Shown piece by piece: positions 8,972-17,717 of a stretch of DNA of 18,130 nucleotides (its first letter is position 1; every line of letters begins with the position of its first letter). A program made the translations under genes and the position numbers. This DNA comes from Mycoplasmataceae bacterium (GTDB lineage: Bacteria > Bacillota_I > Bacilli_A > Mycoplasmatales > Mycoplasmoidaceae). A model generated the notes under the pieces. That model was not told the DNA's origin. It worked only from the letters and a program-made list of their open reading frames with translations, and did not search any database. The stretch spans positions 1 through 18,130 of the forward strand of contig JAITJR010000045.1 in the NCBI GenBank assembly GCA_031278855.1. Reading direction: 5' to 3'.

Positions 8972-10714
8972 ATGGAGAAGATGATAAATTTAAAAATTGA
9001 TGGTATCCAGGTTAGTGTCCCTATCGGAGCCACAATTTTAGATGCAGCAAACATTGCCAATGTTCGTATTCCAACGTTATGTTATTTGAAAAAGATTAAT
9101 GCGATTGGAGCTTGTCGAATATGTTTGGTTGAAGTTAAAAACATGCGTCCACTAGTTGCAGCATGTGTGTATCCAGCTAGCGAAGGGATGGAAGTATTTA
9201 CACATACCGAAAGAGTTAATCAAGCCCGTAAAATTAATTTAGAATTAATTTTATCAGCTCATGTAAAAAATTGTTTATCATGTGCTAAGTCGATGACTTG
9301 TGAATTACAAAAACTTTCACTAGAGTATGGATGTAACGAGAATCATTTTAAAGGGGCGATGCCCAAACGTACCGTTGATAATTCTTCGCCTTGTTTAATT
9401 CGTGATTCGCAAAAATGCATCTTGTGTAAGCGATGTAAAGCGGCTTGTTACGAAACCCAAGCTGTTAAAGTAATTGCGGTTAATAATCGTGGATTTGAAA
9501 GTTATTTAGGTTGTGCTTATGGTGCCGATATAAATGATACGGCCTGCGTTGGTTGCGGTCAGTGTACTTTAGTTTGTCCAACTGGGGCATTGATGGTTAA
9601 AAGTGATATTGATCGAGTTTTACAAGCTTTAAGTAATCCAGAATTGACAACAATAGTAGCTCCAGCTCCATCAGTACGAGTGGGAATTGCTGAAGAATTT
9701 GGCGAACCAGTTGGTACCAATGCCGAAGGTCGATTAGTGACAGCTCTACGAATGTTAGGATTCAATAAAGTTTTTGACATTGATTTTGCTGCTGATTTAA
9801 CCATTATGGAAGAAGCGAATGAATTGGTAGAACGAATTCAAAATAAAGGTGTTTTACCCATGATGACTTCTTGCTCTCCAGGTTGAGTGCATTTTTTAAC
9901 TGCTTACCATCCTGATATGATCCCCCATTTATCTAGTGCCAAATCACCTCAAGGAATGTTTGGTGCAACCGTAAAAACTTATTGATGTGAAAAAAATAAA
10001 GTTGATCCAGCTAAAACATTTGTAGTCACAATTATGCCTTGCACAGCTAAGAAGCACGAAATCTTGCGTAAAAAAGATATGCATAATCATACCCCAGATA
10101 TTGATGCTGTGTTGACGGTACGTGAATTAGGATTATTGTTAAAACGCCAAGGAATTAATTTTGCTAAATTAACCAAAGGAACATTCGACGATCCGTTGGG
10201 TGAATCCACTGGAGCTGGAGTAATCTTTGGAGTAACGGGTGGGGTGATGGAAGCTGCTTTAAGAACAGCAGCTGACACTTTAACTGGTCAATCTTTAACA
10301 AGCATTGATTACAAGAAAGTCCGTGGTACGAAAGGCATTAAAGAAGCAACAGTGAACATTAACGGAATGAAAATTAATGTTTGTGCGGCAAGTGGATTAG
10401 CTAATGCTCAAAAAGTATTAGCGGATGTGAAAAGTGGTAAAAAACAATATCATTTCATTGAAATTATGGCATGTCCTGGTGGATGTGTTAATGGTGGTGG
10501 CATGCCAATCCACGATCCAAATGTAGTTTCGTTTACCGAGCGAGCGAAACTTCGTGCTAAATCTATTTATAAAGAGGATGAACGTAAGACCATTCGTAAA
10601 TCGCATGAGAACACACAAATTATCCAATTGTATAAAGAGTACTTTGGCAAACCAGGTAGTCACAAAGCACACGAAGTGTTGCATACTACTCACGACAAGC
10701 GAAGATTTATCTAA
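8972..10714 (+). CDS. hydA: [FeFe]-hydrogenase catalytic subunit HydA
   Basis: 580 residues, the size of a CpI-type enzyme. Catalyses 2H+ + 2e- to H2 at the H-cluster. Domains: [2Fe-2S] ferredoxin (Cys37, Cys48, Cys51, Cys65); His97-x3-Cys101-x2-Cys104-x5-Cys110 [4Fe-4S] site; two [4Fe-4S] sites (Cys149/152/155/159 and Cys192/195/198/202); H-cluster domain with L1 TSCSPGW (Cys301), L2 MPCTAKKHE (Cys357) and L3 MACPGGCVNGGGMP (Cys501, Cys505); small-subunit-like tail ending YKEYFGKPGSHKAHEVLH. All four H-cluster cysteines are present. L3 ends GGGMP where GGGQP is usual. Both Trp codons (9884, 9983) are UGA. AAGGAG (8961-8966) is a strong ribosome binding site. Maturases HydE/F/G are needed and are not in the window. 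Confidence 0.96.
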
Positions 10715-10791
10715 TTATTTTTCTTATAAAATTTTCCGATACCATGTTTTTAGAAACAACGGTTTTGTCATCAACCATTATGTCTCCATTG

Positions 10792-11001
10792 AATGTGATG
10801 TAACTATTCACCGTAGGAATAATATTCTTATATTTACTTTGTAAATATCAATCATTTTTAGCATTTATAGGAACTAACAAAAACGAATAATTTGTCCTTT
10901 AAAAATCTTATAGCACATCCGATACATGATTTTTATTTAGCTTTGCTAAATATGATCGCATGTATGCACACGTATGCGTCGGTGAATAGTTACAATGTGA
11001 T
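10792..11001. repeat. 8-bp target-site duplication flanking the miniature element
   Basis: AATGTGAT occurs at 10792-10799 and again at 10994-11001, immediately outside the inverted termini of the element at 10800-10993. A perfect direct duplication at exact terminal boundaries is the footprint of transposition. The 8-bp size constrains the transposase family. Confidence 0.88.
10800..10993. mobile_element. Miniature inverted-repeat transposable element, copy 1 (194 bp)
   Basis: The left end reads GTAACTATTCACCG (10800-10813) and the right end is its exact reverse complement CGGTGAATAGTTAC (10980-10993), a 14-bp perfect terminal inverted repeat. It is flanked by a perfect 8-bp target duplication. 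The interior is AT-rich, has no coding frame of useful length, and contains a perfect 8-bp hairpin at 10934-10952 (TATTTAGC, TTT, GCTAAATA). It is non-autonomous, so a transposase must act in trans. GTAA termini with an 8-bp duplication recall the IS66 group, but this assignment is weak. A second copy with the same termini lies at 17756-17943. The intact duplication argues for recent insertion. Confidence 0.85.
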
Positions 11002-11176
11002 AGAATCGACAAAATTTATATTCGAATCAATGTAGTTTAACCAATAGGTATGTTAATGATTCAAATGGTGTCATATGATACGTTGGGAATAGATAAAGTT
11101 TTATAACTAATCTCGAGTTTATTCTATAGAACACTAAAATATCCAAAAAATCTCGCACTTTTAATCACTACCGTGC

Positions 11177-13123
11177 CTAAGCTTCTTCCACCGTCCAATC
11201 GCTTAAACCATTAAAAAAATCCTTAAACCACTCAGCGACCGTCTTACTGCCCTCATCATAATAATAAATCTTCCCATTAGTCCCAGACGCATCGAAGGCA
11301 TTGTAATTATTATCTCCACCTGGTTGAGCCACCGCTCCAGCTGGAATAAAAATTTCCTTTAGATTAGTCATGGCTCGAAAAGTCCCTGATTTGATAGCAG
11401 TAGTATTTTCGTTAGCAAACATAGCACTTGAAAACTTTATGGTGCTGGCGCTGCTGCACGCAGCGAAGGCACAATCGCCGATGCTGGTGAGATTGTAGCA
11501 GGAGGAGAAATCAATAGTGGCAGCGGAATTACACTGCGCGAAAGCATAAGCACCGATGGTTTCGAGGGAAGACGGAAGGGTGATATTGATCATGTATTCA
11601 CAATGACTGAAGGCATACTTTCCGACGGTTTTAAGCGAATCCTGAAAGGGAACATCGGTAAACTCACATCACTCAAATGCATAGTTCCCAATGGTGATGG
11701 CTGGTGGGGCAGAGGGAAAATCGATGGTGAATTTTAGAGTATCATTTGCGAAGGCACAATCGCCGATGTAAAAACTATTGAGATCACTTGGGATTTCAAC
11801 AAACCTAATACTCGTAGTGAAGTTTTCTAACATCCTACAACGCTGGAAGACCCCAGTTTCTTCGTCATAATTCCCATCGGCGATAGACCTCACCCCTTCG
11901 AATAAAATAGCGGTGGTTTTAAAATTTCCCAAACCACTGAGATAATTTTCGAATTTTGTTTGGACTTCATATTCTTCTCAATTCTGGATTTGGTTCAACA
12001 CCCCATCCGCATCAATCCGAAGATTGCAAGCATCGCGCAGTGCTGGATCACTAGCTAATTTAATACTGCTAATGACTAGTGTATTCGAAATATTGAACAC
12101 CATCCCAGCAGTAGCCACTAAATTCTTGCCACCTTCTGTATAATTCGCGGTAATAGTAGCAGTAGTTCCATTTGCGGTTGGTCCAGTCGGAGTCCCGCTA
12201 ATAATCCCCGTATCTTTATCAATGCTTAAGCCTTTAGGCAGACTGGAAGCACTATAAGAAACACCGCTTTCAACAACTGTACCATTTACCGAGCACGATA
12301 ATTCATCCGTGGTGAGCTCATATAAAGCATTGCCTGTAATAGGCTCTGTCGGAACATTGATTGTAAAACTTTCCACAATTTGACTATCAATCTTAAAAGC
12401 TCTTGAAACCGAACCAGTCAAACCATCAGCAGTCGTAGTAATGGTATAAAGCCCAAATCCTTCATCATTTGGCGCCCCACTAATGATTCCAGTCTCTTTA
12501 TCAATTTCCAAACCATTTGGCAAACCATCAGCTTCATAGACAACACCTGAAACTTCATCACCTGTATCAGTTTTACATGAAAGCTGATCGGTGGCTGCAA
12601 TCTGGGTTTGAGCATTCCCTTCAATATTTTTAGCACCACTAATATCTAATGATTTCGGTATTTGATCCCCGATCGTGAGCTTGATGGTAGTATTACCAGC
12701 TAAATTCGAATAAGCTTGACTAGACACTTTTATTGGTATTTGATATTCCCCTAAGCTACCATCAGGCGGAGTTCCTGTAATTTCACCTGTTGCAGAATCG
12801 ATCGCTAATCAGTCTGGCATTGAAGCCAAAGTATCAAAAGAGTATTGACCATCGCTCACGACGATATCAGTGTCGGTGGAACAATACAGCCTCGGCGAAC
12901 TAAGCGGAGAATTGATATTGCCACTGATACTCGCGGCGGCCCCGATGATTTTAAGCGAACTCGGAAGAGCATTATTATTGTTGGCATTCCTGGTGTATCA
13001 AATCGCGTAGCCGATGCCAATGCCACCGCCTAGTCCAGCGACGATTGTGCTAGTGGCGAGAGCAGCTTTGATTTTGCGATCTTTATTGTGGGATTCTTGT
13101 GTTTTAGTTTTGTTGTTTTTCAT
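11177..13123 (-). CDS. Membrane-anchored surface protein with Ig-like repeats and BspA-type leucine-rich repeats
   Basis: 648 residues. Lys/Asn-rich N-terminus (MKNNKTKTQ), then a hydrophobic Gly/Ala-rich anchor at about residues 19-42 (AALATSTIVAGLGGGIGIGY); no lipobox cysteine. Next come three putative-Ig (He_PIG-like) repeats recognised by MPDWLAIDSATGEITGTP, LPNGLEIDKETGIISGAP and LPKGLSIDKDTGIISGTP. The C-terminal third has LRR_5/BspA repeats (TIGNYAFEWCEF, TVGKYAFSHCEY, TIGAYAFAQCNS, SIGDCAFAACSS). Such proteins are exported adhesins or host-binding proteins. A fragment LPSSLKIIGA just after the anchor resembles the LRR unit LPSSLETIGA far downstream, hinting at domain shuffling. Visibly more GC-rich than neighbouring genes. 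Strong ribosome binding site AAGGAG at 13130-13135. The leader contains a G8 tract and a hairpin (separate entries). Confidence 0.88.
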
Positions 13124-13150
13124 GATTGACTCCTTGGTTAGCAATAGTGA

Positions 13151-13185
13151 AAACAAGCTTTACCCAAAATGGCTAAAGCTTGTTT
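13151..13185 (-). terminator. Perfect 12-bp hairpin in the leader of the surface-protein gene
   Basis: AAACAAGCTTTA and TAAAGCTTGTTT form a perfect 12-bp stem around an 11-nt loop. In the minus-strand transcript the stem is followed by a short U run (UUUUC). It could end the glyS-dnaG-deoD transcript, whose last stop is at 13274. It could also act as an attenuator, since the candidate promoter at 13263-13268 lies upstream and the AUG at 13123 lies 27 nt downstream. Confidence 0.7.
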
Positions 13186-13210
13186 GGTGAGAAAGAGCAA
13201 AACTAAACTT

Positions 13211-13225
13211 AGCGCTTATCGCACT
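13211..13225 (-). promoter_or_regulatory. Short 5-bp stem-loop in the surface-gene leader
   Basis: On the minus strand AGTGC-GATAA-GCGCT forms a 5-bp stem (one G-U pair) with a 5-nt loop, between the G8 tract and the long hairpin. A stem of the same size and position occurs at 18002-18016 ahead of the gene starting at 18111. Weak alone; its value is in the comparison. Confidence 0.35.
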
Positions 13226-13235
13226 AGCAGACTTG

Positions 13236-13243
13236 CCCCCCCC
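13236..13243 (-). repeat. G8 homopolymer tract in the surface-gene leader
   Basis: Eight C on the plus strand (G8 in the transcript sense), located 19 nt downstream of the candidate -10 box of the surface-protein gene and 112 nt before its ATG. Homopolymer G/C tracts of this length are prone to slippage and unusual in such AT-rich DNA, so this is a candidate phase-variation site. Confidence 0.6.
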
Positions 13244-13262
13244 TATGAAATTGCATGGGAGA

Positions 13263-13268
13263 ATTATA
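13263..13268 (-). promoter_or_regulatory. Candidate -10 box (TATAAT) of the surface-protein gene
   Basis: TATAAT on the minus strand, 5 nt downstream of the deoD stop. It would give a leader of about 130 nt containing the G8 tract, the short stem, the long hairpin and the ribosome binding site. No good -35 was seen in the end of deoD. Confidence 0.45.
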
Positions 13269-13273
13269 GTTGA

Positions 13274-13987
13274 TTAGAGCTTAATTGCAGTAGCTAATGC
13301 TAATTCAATCATATCTCTAAAACTAGTTTGACGTTTTTCGGGAGACATCGATTCTTTGGAAACATATGAATCACTAACGGTTAACAAACAAAGAGCATGC
13401 TTGTTAGTCTTAACCGCATTTGCATATAATGCAAAAGCTTCCATTTCTACTGCAATAAGATCGGCCGATAGTTTCATTCTTTTTTGTCAAGGAACGGATG
13501 AATAAAAAGCATCTTCGCACAACACTTTGCCTACATGTGGTTTTAATTGTAATGCTTCCGCAGTTTGCAAGCACACTTGTAGCGTTTTCTTAGTGGCATT
13601 TAAAATATTAGTAGATGGTACTTTAACACCAATGTCTTTAGCATAAATCGATTCACTATATGCGGTTGCTGCTACAACCACATCACCTAAGTGTAAATCT
13701 TTAGTAAAACCACCAGCCGAACCCACACGAATGATGGTATCAACATCATAAAATTTAAAAAGCTCGTAGGAATATATGCCAATTGATGGCATACCCATAC
13801 CGTGTGCCATCACGGTGATGCGTTTATTCTTATAGAAACCAGTATAAGCGAACATCCCTCTGACGTCGTTAACTAATTGGTATTTTTTCAAATAAGTTTC
13901 GGCAATTCAGGTGGCACGTAACGGATCACCAGGCATTAGTACTACTTTTGCAATTTGGTTTAACTTAGCTTTATTATGAGGGGTCAT
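13274..13987 (-). CDS. deoD: Purine-nucleoside phosphorylase, DeoD type
   Basis: 237 residues, the usual length for the hexameric bacterial enzyme. It splits purine (deoxy)nucleosides with phosphate into base plus (deoxy)ribose-1-phosphate, a salvage step mollicutes rely on. Motifs: TPHN at the N-terminus, VVLMPGDPLRA (Gly20 and Arg24 bind phosphate), AHGMGMPSIGIYSYEL, IIRVGSAGG, VEMEAFALY, and LLTVSDSYV carrying the catalytic Asp. The Trp of SSVPWQKR is UGA (about 13484), so the standard code would cut the gene in two. The ATG at 13985-13987 shares its A with the dnaG stop (TAATG), so it is translationally coupled. Last gene of the glyS-dnaG-deoD unit; a hairpin follows 89 nt downstream. Confidence 0.95.
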
Positions 13988-16035
13988 TATTTTTTCTTCT
14001 TTCTTTGGTGGATGTGAACTCATTGATTTAGCATTTGTCTTGTATCAATTAATTCTTTATTTAGTTTATCAATTTTAATTAAATCTGCGGGATTATTTTG
14101 TTTTTTTAATTTTCAAATTTTTAATACAAGTTTATAAATCATAAATTCATAATTAATTAATTGAATGCGATTAATTAATTCATCAATACGTTGTTCACGA
14201 TTTTTGGACAGATGTTCTCGAAAATATGATTGATAAATGGGGTCATTTACTTGATCGATAAAAAATTCATAAGCACTACGGTAATGTTTGGCCGTGATGC
14301 TATCACCAGTGCCATGTTCTTTCAAAAACTTAGTGAGTGAAAGTTCGTTTAATGCCATTTCTTTATTGAGAATGTATTGAATGCTTTTAAAAATAAATTT
14401 ATGTTGTTCTAGTGGAAAATCAGCTAAATTAATGTTAATTGCTTCATCGACTTTTTTAAAGCCCTCAGGGTAATGGAGTACAGATAAAATTAAATGGTTA
14501 AACCCATTATTTAATTTTGTCTGTACGGCCTGGTATTGATTTTCTAGTTGGACAATATTATCGTTTGCTTCCGCTTGTTCAACTTCTTTTAGTTCTGCTT
14601 CACTTGGCTCAATAAATTTCGGATTTAAACCAACTTCATTATTTGGGTTATTTGCATTAAATTGATACCTTTGTTTACCTTTAACGCCACTCGTTTTAGC
14701 ATAATCATAATCATATTTAGATTTTAAGTCTTCAAAGGCTAGTCCAGATTTATCCGCTAATAATTTCAAATGTTGTTGTCGTAATAATAACGAATTATCG
14801 GCAAAGTCAATTAAGTGGGCAATAATCGTATTAGTAGATTTTTGAATTTCGTCAATGGGCTTTTTACTTTGAAATTCGTTATTAATTAAAAAAGAGATGT
14901 AATCGACACGTTCATTTAGGATTTCGTCAATGGCATCTTTACCAACCGTATTCATTAATTCATCAGCATCTTTAATATTTTTACTATAAGACCCAACTAC
15001 ATAGGTATTAAAGCCGTTTTCCATTAGTTTTTGTCCGTTAGCAATTGTAGCCATAGCTCCAGCGTCGTCGTTATCAAACGATAAAATTACTGTAGTTAAT
15101 TTAGTTAACGTATGTAGAGCATTAATGTGTTCATTAGTAAGTGCCACCCCCATAGTGGCGACAACGTTGGCATAACCAGCTCGACTGTAAGCGATCGCAT
15201 CCATGAATCCTTCCACAATGATAATTTTTTCAATATTTTGATTTTTTACCCTATGAAAGTTAAATAAAACGTTGGCTTTTGAAAATAATGTGGTAGTGGG
15301 TGTATTGAGATATTTTGATTCAGCTTTAGTAGTGCTACGCCCACTAAAAGCAACTAAATAACCATTATTATCATAGATCGGTATCGTGATTCTAGCATTG
15401 AAAAAATCAAAAACCTTACCTTCTTGATTAATAACGATTAACCCTGCATCTAGTAATTCTTTTTCGTTTCAAATCAATTCCTTGTTTCGCGAGGTGCCAA
15501 ACATATTTTGATCATTTGATGCCATCCGATAAATTAGATCTTTAGCATGTGGCGCGTAACCAAATTCAAATGTTTTGATAACTTCATCATTTAAACCACG
15601 TTGGTGCAAATACGCTAGTTGATCTTGATTTTCAGGGTTATGTAATAAACCTTGGAATCAATCATTAACTTGCACATTTAAATCAATTAATCTTTTGGTA
15701 GCTGGATTTAAATATGTATTGTGGGTTTGAAAATTCAAGTGACTTTCATCATAACCAATCATTTTAGCTACTATTTTTACCGCTTCTAAATATGAAACTT
15801 TTTGATATTGTTGTATAAAACCAAAAACATTTCCCTTGGCACCACAAACAAAACACTTAAAGATTTTCTTTTGTGGTGAAACCACTAATGAAGGGTTTTT
15901 ATCAGCATGGAACGGGCAAAGGCCGATGTAATTGTTACCTTTACGAGTTAATTTAATCAAACTAGAAATAACAGCTACAATATCTGCTTTTTCTTGAATT
16001 TCCTTAATAATACCAAAGTTAACTTGATTAGGCAT
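13987..16035 (-). CDS. dnaG: DNA primase DnaG
   Basis: 682 residues under code 4. Synthesises RNA primers at the replication fork with the DnaB helicase. The CHC2 zinc finger is at residues 40-64 (Cys40, His43, Cys61, Cys64). The RNA-polymerase-like core follows, then the TOPRIM domain with EGFMDA (Glu275, Asp279) and LSFDNDDAGA (Asp321, Asp323). The C-terminal about 200 residues are a helical Lys/Gln/Asn-rich region expected to hold the helicase-binding domain; it is poorly conserved and ends in a basic tail. Several UGA Trp codons interrupt standard-code reading. I checked codons across 15181-15660 and found no TAA or TAG. The start overlaps glyS by 8 nt, without a Shine-Dalgarno sequence, and the stop overlaps the deoD start. 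In many mycoplasmas rpoD/sigA follows dnaG; here deoD does. Confidence 0.95.
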
Positions 16036-17419
16036 GATTAATATTTTTGTTTAAAAATGCCTGAATTTCACTAATGGAGATACGTTCTTGCTTCATCGAG
16101 TCACGATAACGTATCGTCACTGTTTGTTTTTCTTTTGATTCAAAATCATAGGTACAACAGTAAGGTGTCCCGATGGCATCTTGACGACGATAACGTTTAC
16201 CAATGGAACCACTAGCATCAAAAATAGCTTCGATCCCACTAGTTCTTAATTCTTGATAAATGGTAAAAGCCAAATCGTTGAGCTCTTTGGTTAGCGGTAG
16301 TACGGCTAACTTGTAAGGAGCTAAAGCATAAGGTAATTTCAATAACTCACGTGTTTCACCGTCTTTTAATGATTCAATTTCATATTTATCAACGATTAAA
16401 GCGTAGAACAATCGTTCAACACCAACTGATGGTTCAATGACATAAGGAATAATCTTTTCGTTGGTGACAGAGTTTAGGTAAAAAAGGTTGGCTTTGGAAT
16501 GAGTCATGTGAGATTTTAAGTCGTAATCAGTTCGGTTGGCAATACCTCATAATTCTTTTCATCCGTGTGGAAAACAATACTCAATGTCAATGGTTCGAGT
16601 GGAGTAGTGTGATAATTCATCTTTGTGATGTTCTCGTAATCGGATATTGGCTTGGTTTATTGTCAAGGTATTGCGTAAAAAACTATTAATTTTCGCTAAT
16701 TGTTCATTGAATATTTGATCAGCATCATTGGGAAAAACAAAATATTCCAATTCCATTTGCTCAAATTCACGTGTGCGAAAGATAAAATTTCCAGGCGTAA
16801 TTTCATTCCGAAAGGATTTACCTATCTGTCCTACGGCAAACGGGAGTTTTAGTCTTAAACTACGTTGAATGTTAATAAAGTTAACAAAAATGCCTTGGGC
16901 GGTTTCGGGTCTTAAATAATTAATGGCAGTGTCGTTTTCCAAAACGCCTTGGTGAACTTTAAACATCAAATTAAATTGATTGATTCCAGTTCAATTATTC
17001 TTACCACAAGTTGGACATTTAATTTTATTACTTGAAATAATTTGATCGAATTCTTCAAAGCTAGTTTTTTCGCTAACATGCACATCAGGCAAATGATCTT
17101 CTACTAATTTGTCAGCCCGAAAACGATTATGACAATTTTTACATTCAATTAACGGATCACTAAAATTACTAATATGTCCACTTGCATTTCATACAAGTGG
17201 ATTAGTGATAATTGCTGTATCTAGCCCTACCGCATTGGAGTTTTTAACGATAAATTCATTTCACCATAGTTTCTTTATGTTCTGTTTTAACAAAGCTCCT
17301 AGTGGCCCAAAATCTCAGGTATTAGCTAACCCGCCATAAATTTCAGAACTTGCAAATACAAATCCATAATTTTTAAGGAAATTTACAATATTTTCTTGTG
17401 TTTTTTTAGGAGTACTCAT
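16028..17419 (-). CDS. glyS: Glycyl-tRNA synthetase (single-chain alpha2 type)
   Basis: 463 residues, typical of mycoplasmal GlyRS. Class II synthetase charging tRNA-Gly. The N-terminus has [20 protein letters not shown] (motif 1 region). A zinc-ribbon-like insert carries CKNC and CPTC. Then [32 protein letters not shown] (motif 2), [21 protein letters not shown] (motif 3) and a C-terminal anticodon-binding domain ([11 protein letters not shown], then [17 protein letters not shown]). Trp codons are mixed UGA and UGG, including an adjacent UGG-UGA pair. ATG 17419 was chosen because protein similarity begins there ([19 protein letters not shown]) and a TATAAT lies 7 nt upstream. The frame stays open upstream for about 59 codons, which is discussed as a possible broken gene. 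Overlaps dnaG by 8 nt. Confidence 0.94.
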
Positions 17420-17573
17420 GGTAGTGATTATATTACGAAGCCAGCAAAGAAAAAGCACGGGATCTTTTTTTAATTCTGGTTGTAATAATTTAAACAAATT
17501 AGAAAGCGATATGATTATGATATATAGTGCATATTCAAAAGGATGCAATATATTAACTGTAGAACCATATTTA
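17420..17573 (-). pseudogene. Open frame between the 44-codon ORF and glyS; candidate remnant of the same gene
   Basis: From a TAG near 17603 the frame is free of TAA/TAG for about 59 codons and joins glyS in-frame. It contains INKYGSTVNILHPFEYALY, a hydrophobic segment, then LQPELKKDPVLFLCWLRN. It has its own ATG at 17546-17548 but no ribosome binding site. It reads more like protein than random AT-rich sequence, yet the glyS promoter sits inside it. No family recognised. Confidence 0.25.
17427..17432 (-). promoter_or_regulatory. Candidate -10 box (TATAAT) of the glyS-dnaG-deoD operon
   Basis: A perfect TATAAT on the minus strand ends 7 nt before ATG 17419, with no Shine-Dalgarno sequence between, so a leaderless start is expected. 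The -35 region is not convincing. Confidence 0.55.
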
Positions 17574-17708
17574 TTAATCTTGAGATAATAACTTACAAAG
17601 TTTTTCTAAGTCTTTATCTAATGGTTGTTCAATAATACTCTCAACTCTTTTTGTGTCAAGTTGAGTAGGTTTTTCATTAAATTCTCATAGTCCTTTAATT
17701 TCATTCAT
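17574..17708 (-). CDS. Possible small protein (44 residues), perhaps the 5' part of a frameshifted gene
   Basis: I do not recognise this product. The frame begins MNEIKGLWEFNEKPTQLD and ends KLCKLLSQD; its Trp is UGA. It is charged, hydrophilic and probably helical. A perfect TATAAT (17718-17723) lies 9 nt before the ATG, the same arrangement as other genes here, which favours expression. A one-nucleotide shift near the stop would continue into an open frame with a hydrophobic stretch (EYALYIIIISLSNLF) that runs in-frame up to glyS. So this may be one gene disrupted by a single-base indel, or a genuinely short protein. Confidence 0.4.
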
Positions 17709-17717
17709 GATAGTATG

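Larger units (their letters stand above)
10715..11176. other. Gene-free region between hydA and the surface-protein gene
   Basis: 462 nt between the 3' ends of two convergent genes. No credible coding frame on either strand. It holds one miniature inverted-repeat element (10800-10993) with its target duplication. I see no clear terminator hairpin for hydA before the element and nothing recognisable in 11002-11176. Confidence 0.7.

Noticed and set aside
7451..9985. In-frame TGA codons that appear to break hydB and hydA into several fragments
   Set aside because: Each falls at a conserved Trp (for example TSCSPGW in HydA), and the same pattern occurs in glyS, dnaG, deoD and others. This is code 4, not pseudogenisation.
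10418..10693. Long open frame on the strand opposite the end of hydA
   Set aside because: It lies fully within a well-supported gene, has no recognisable domain and no ribosome binding site. I take it as a shadow frame.
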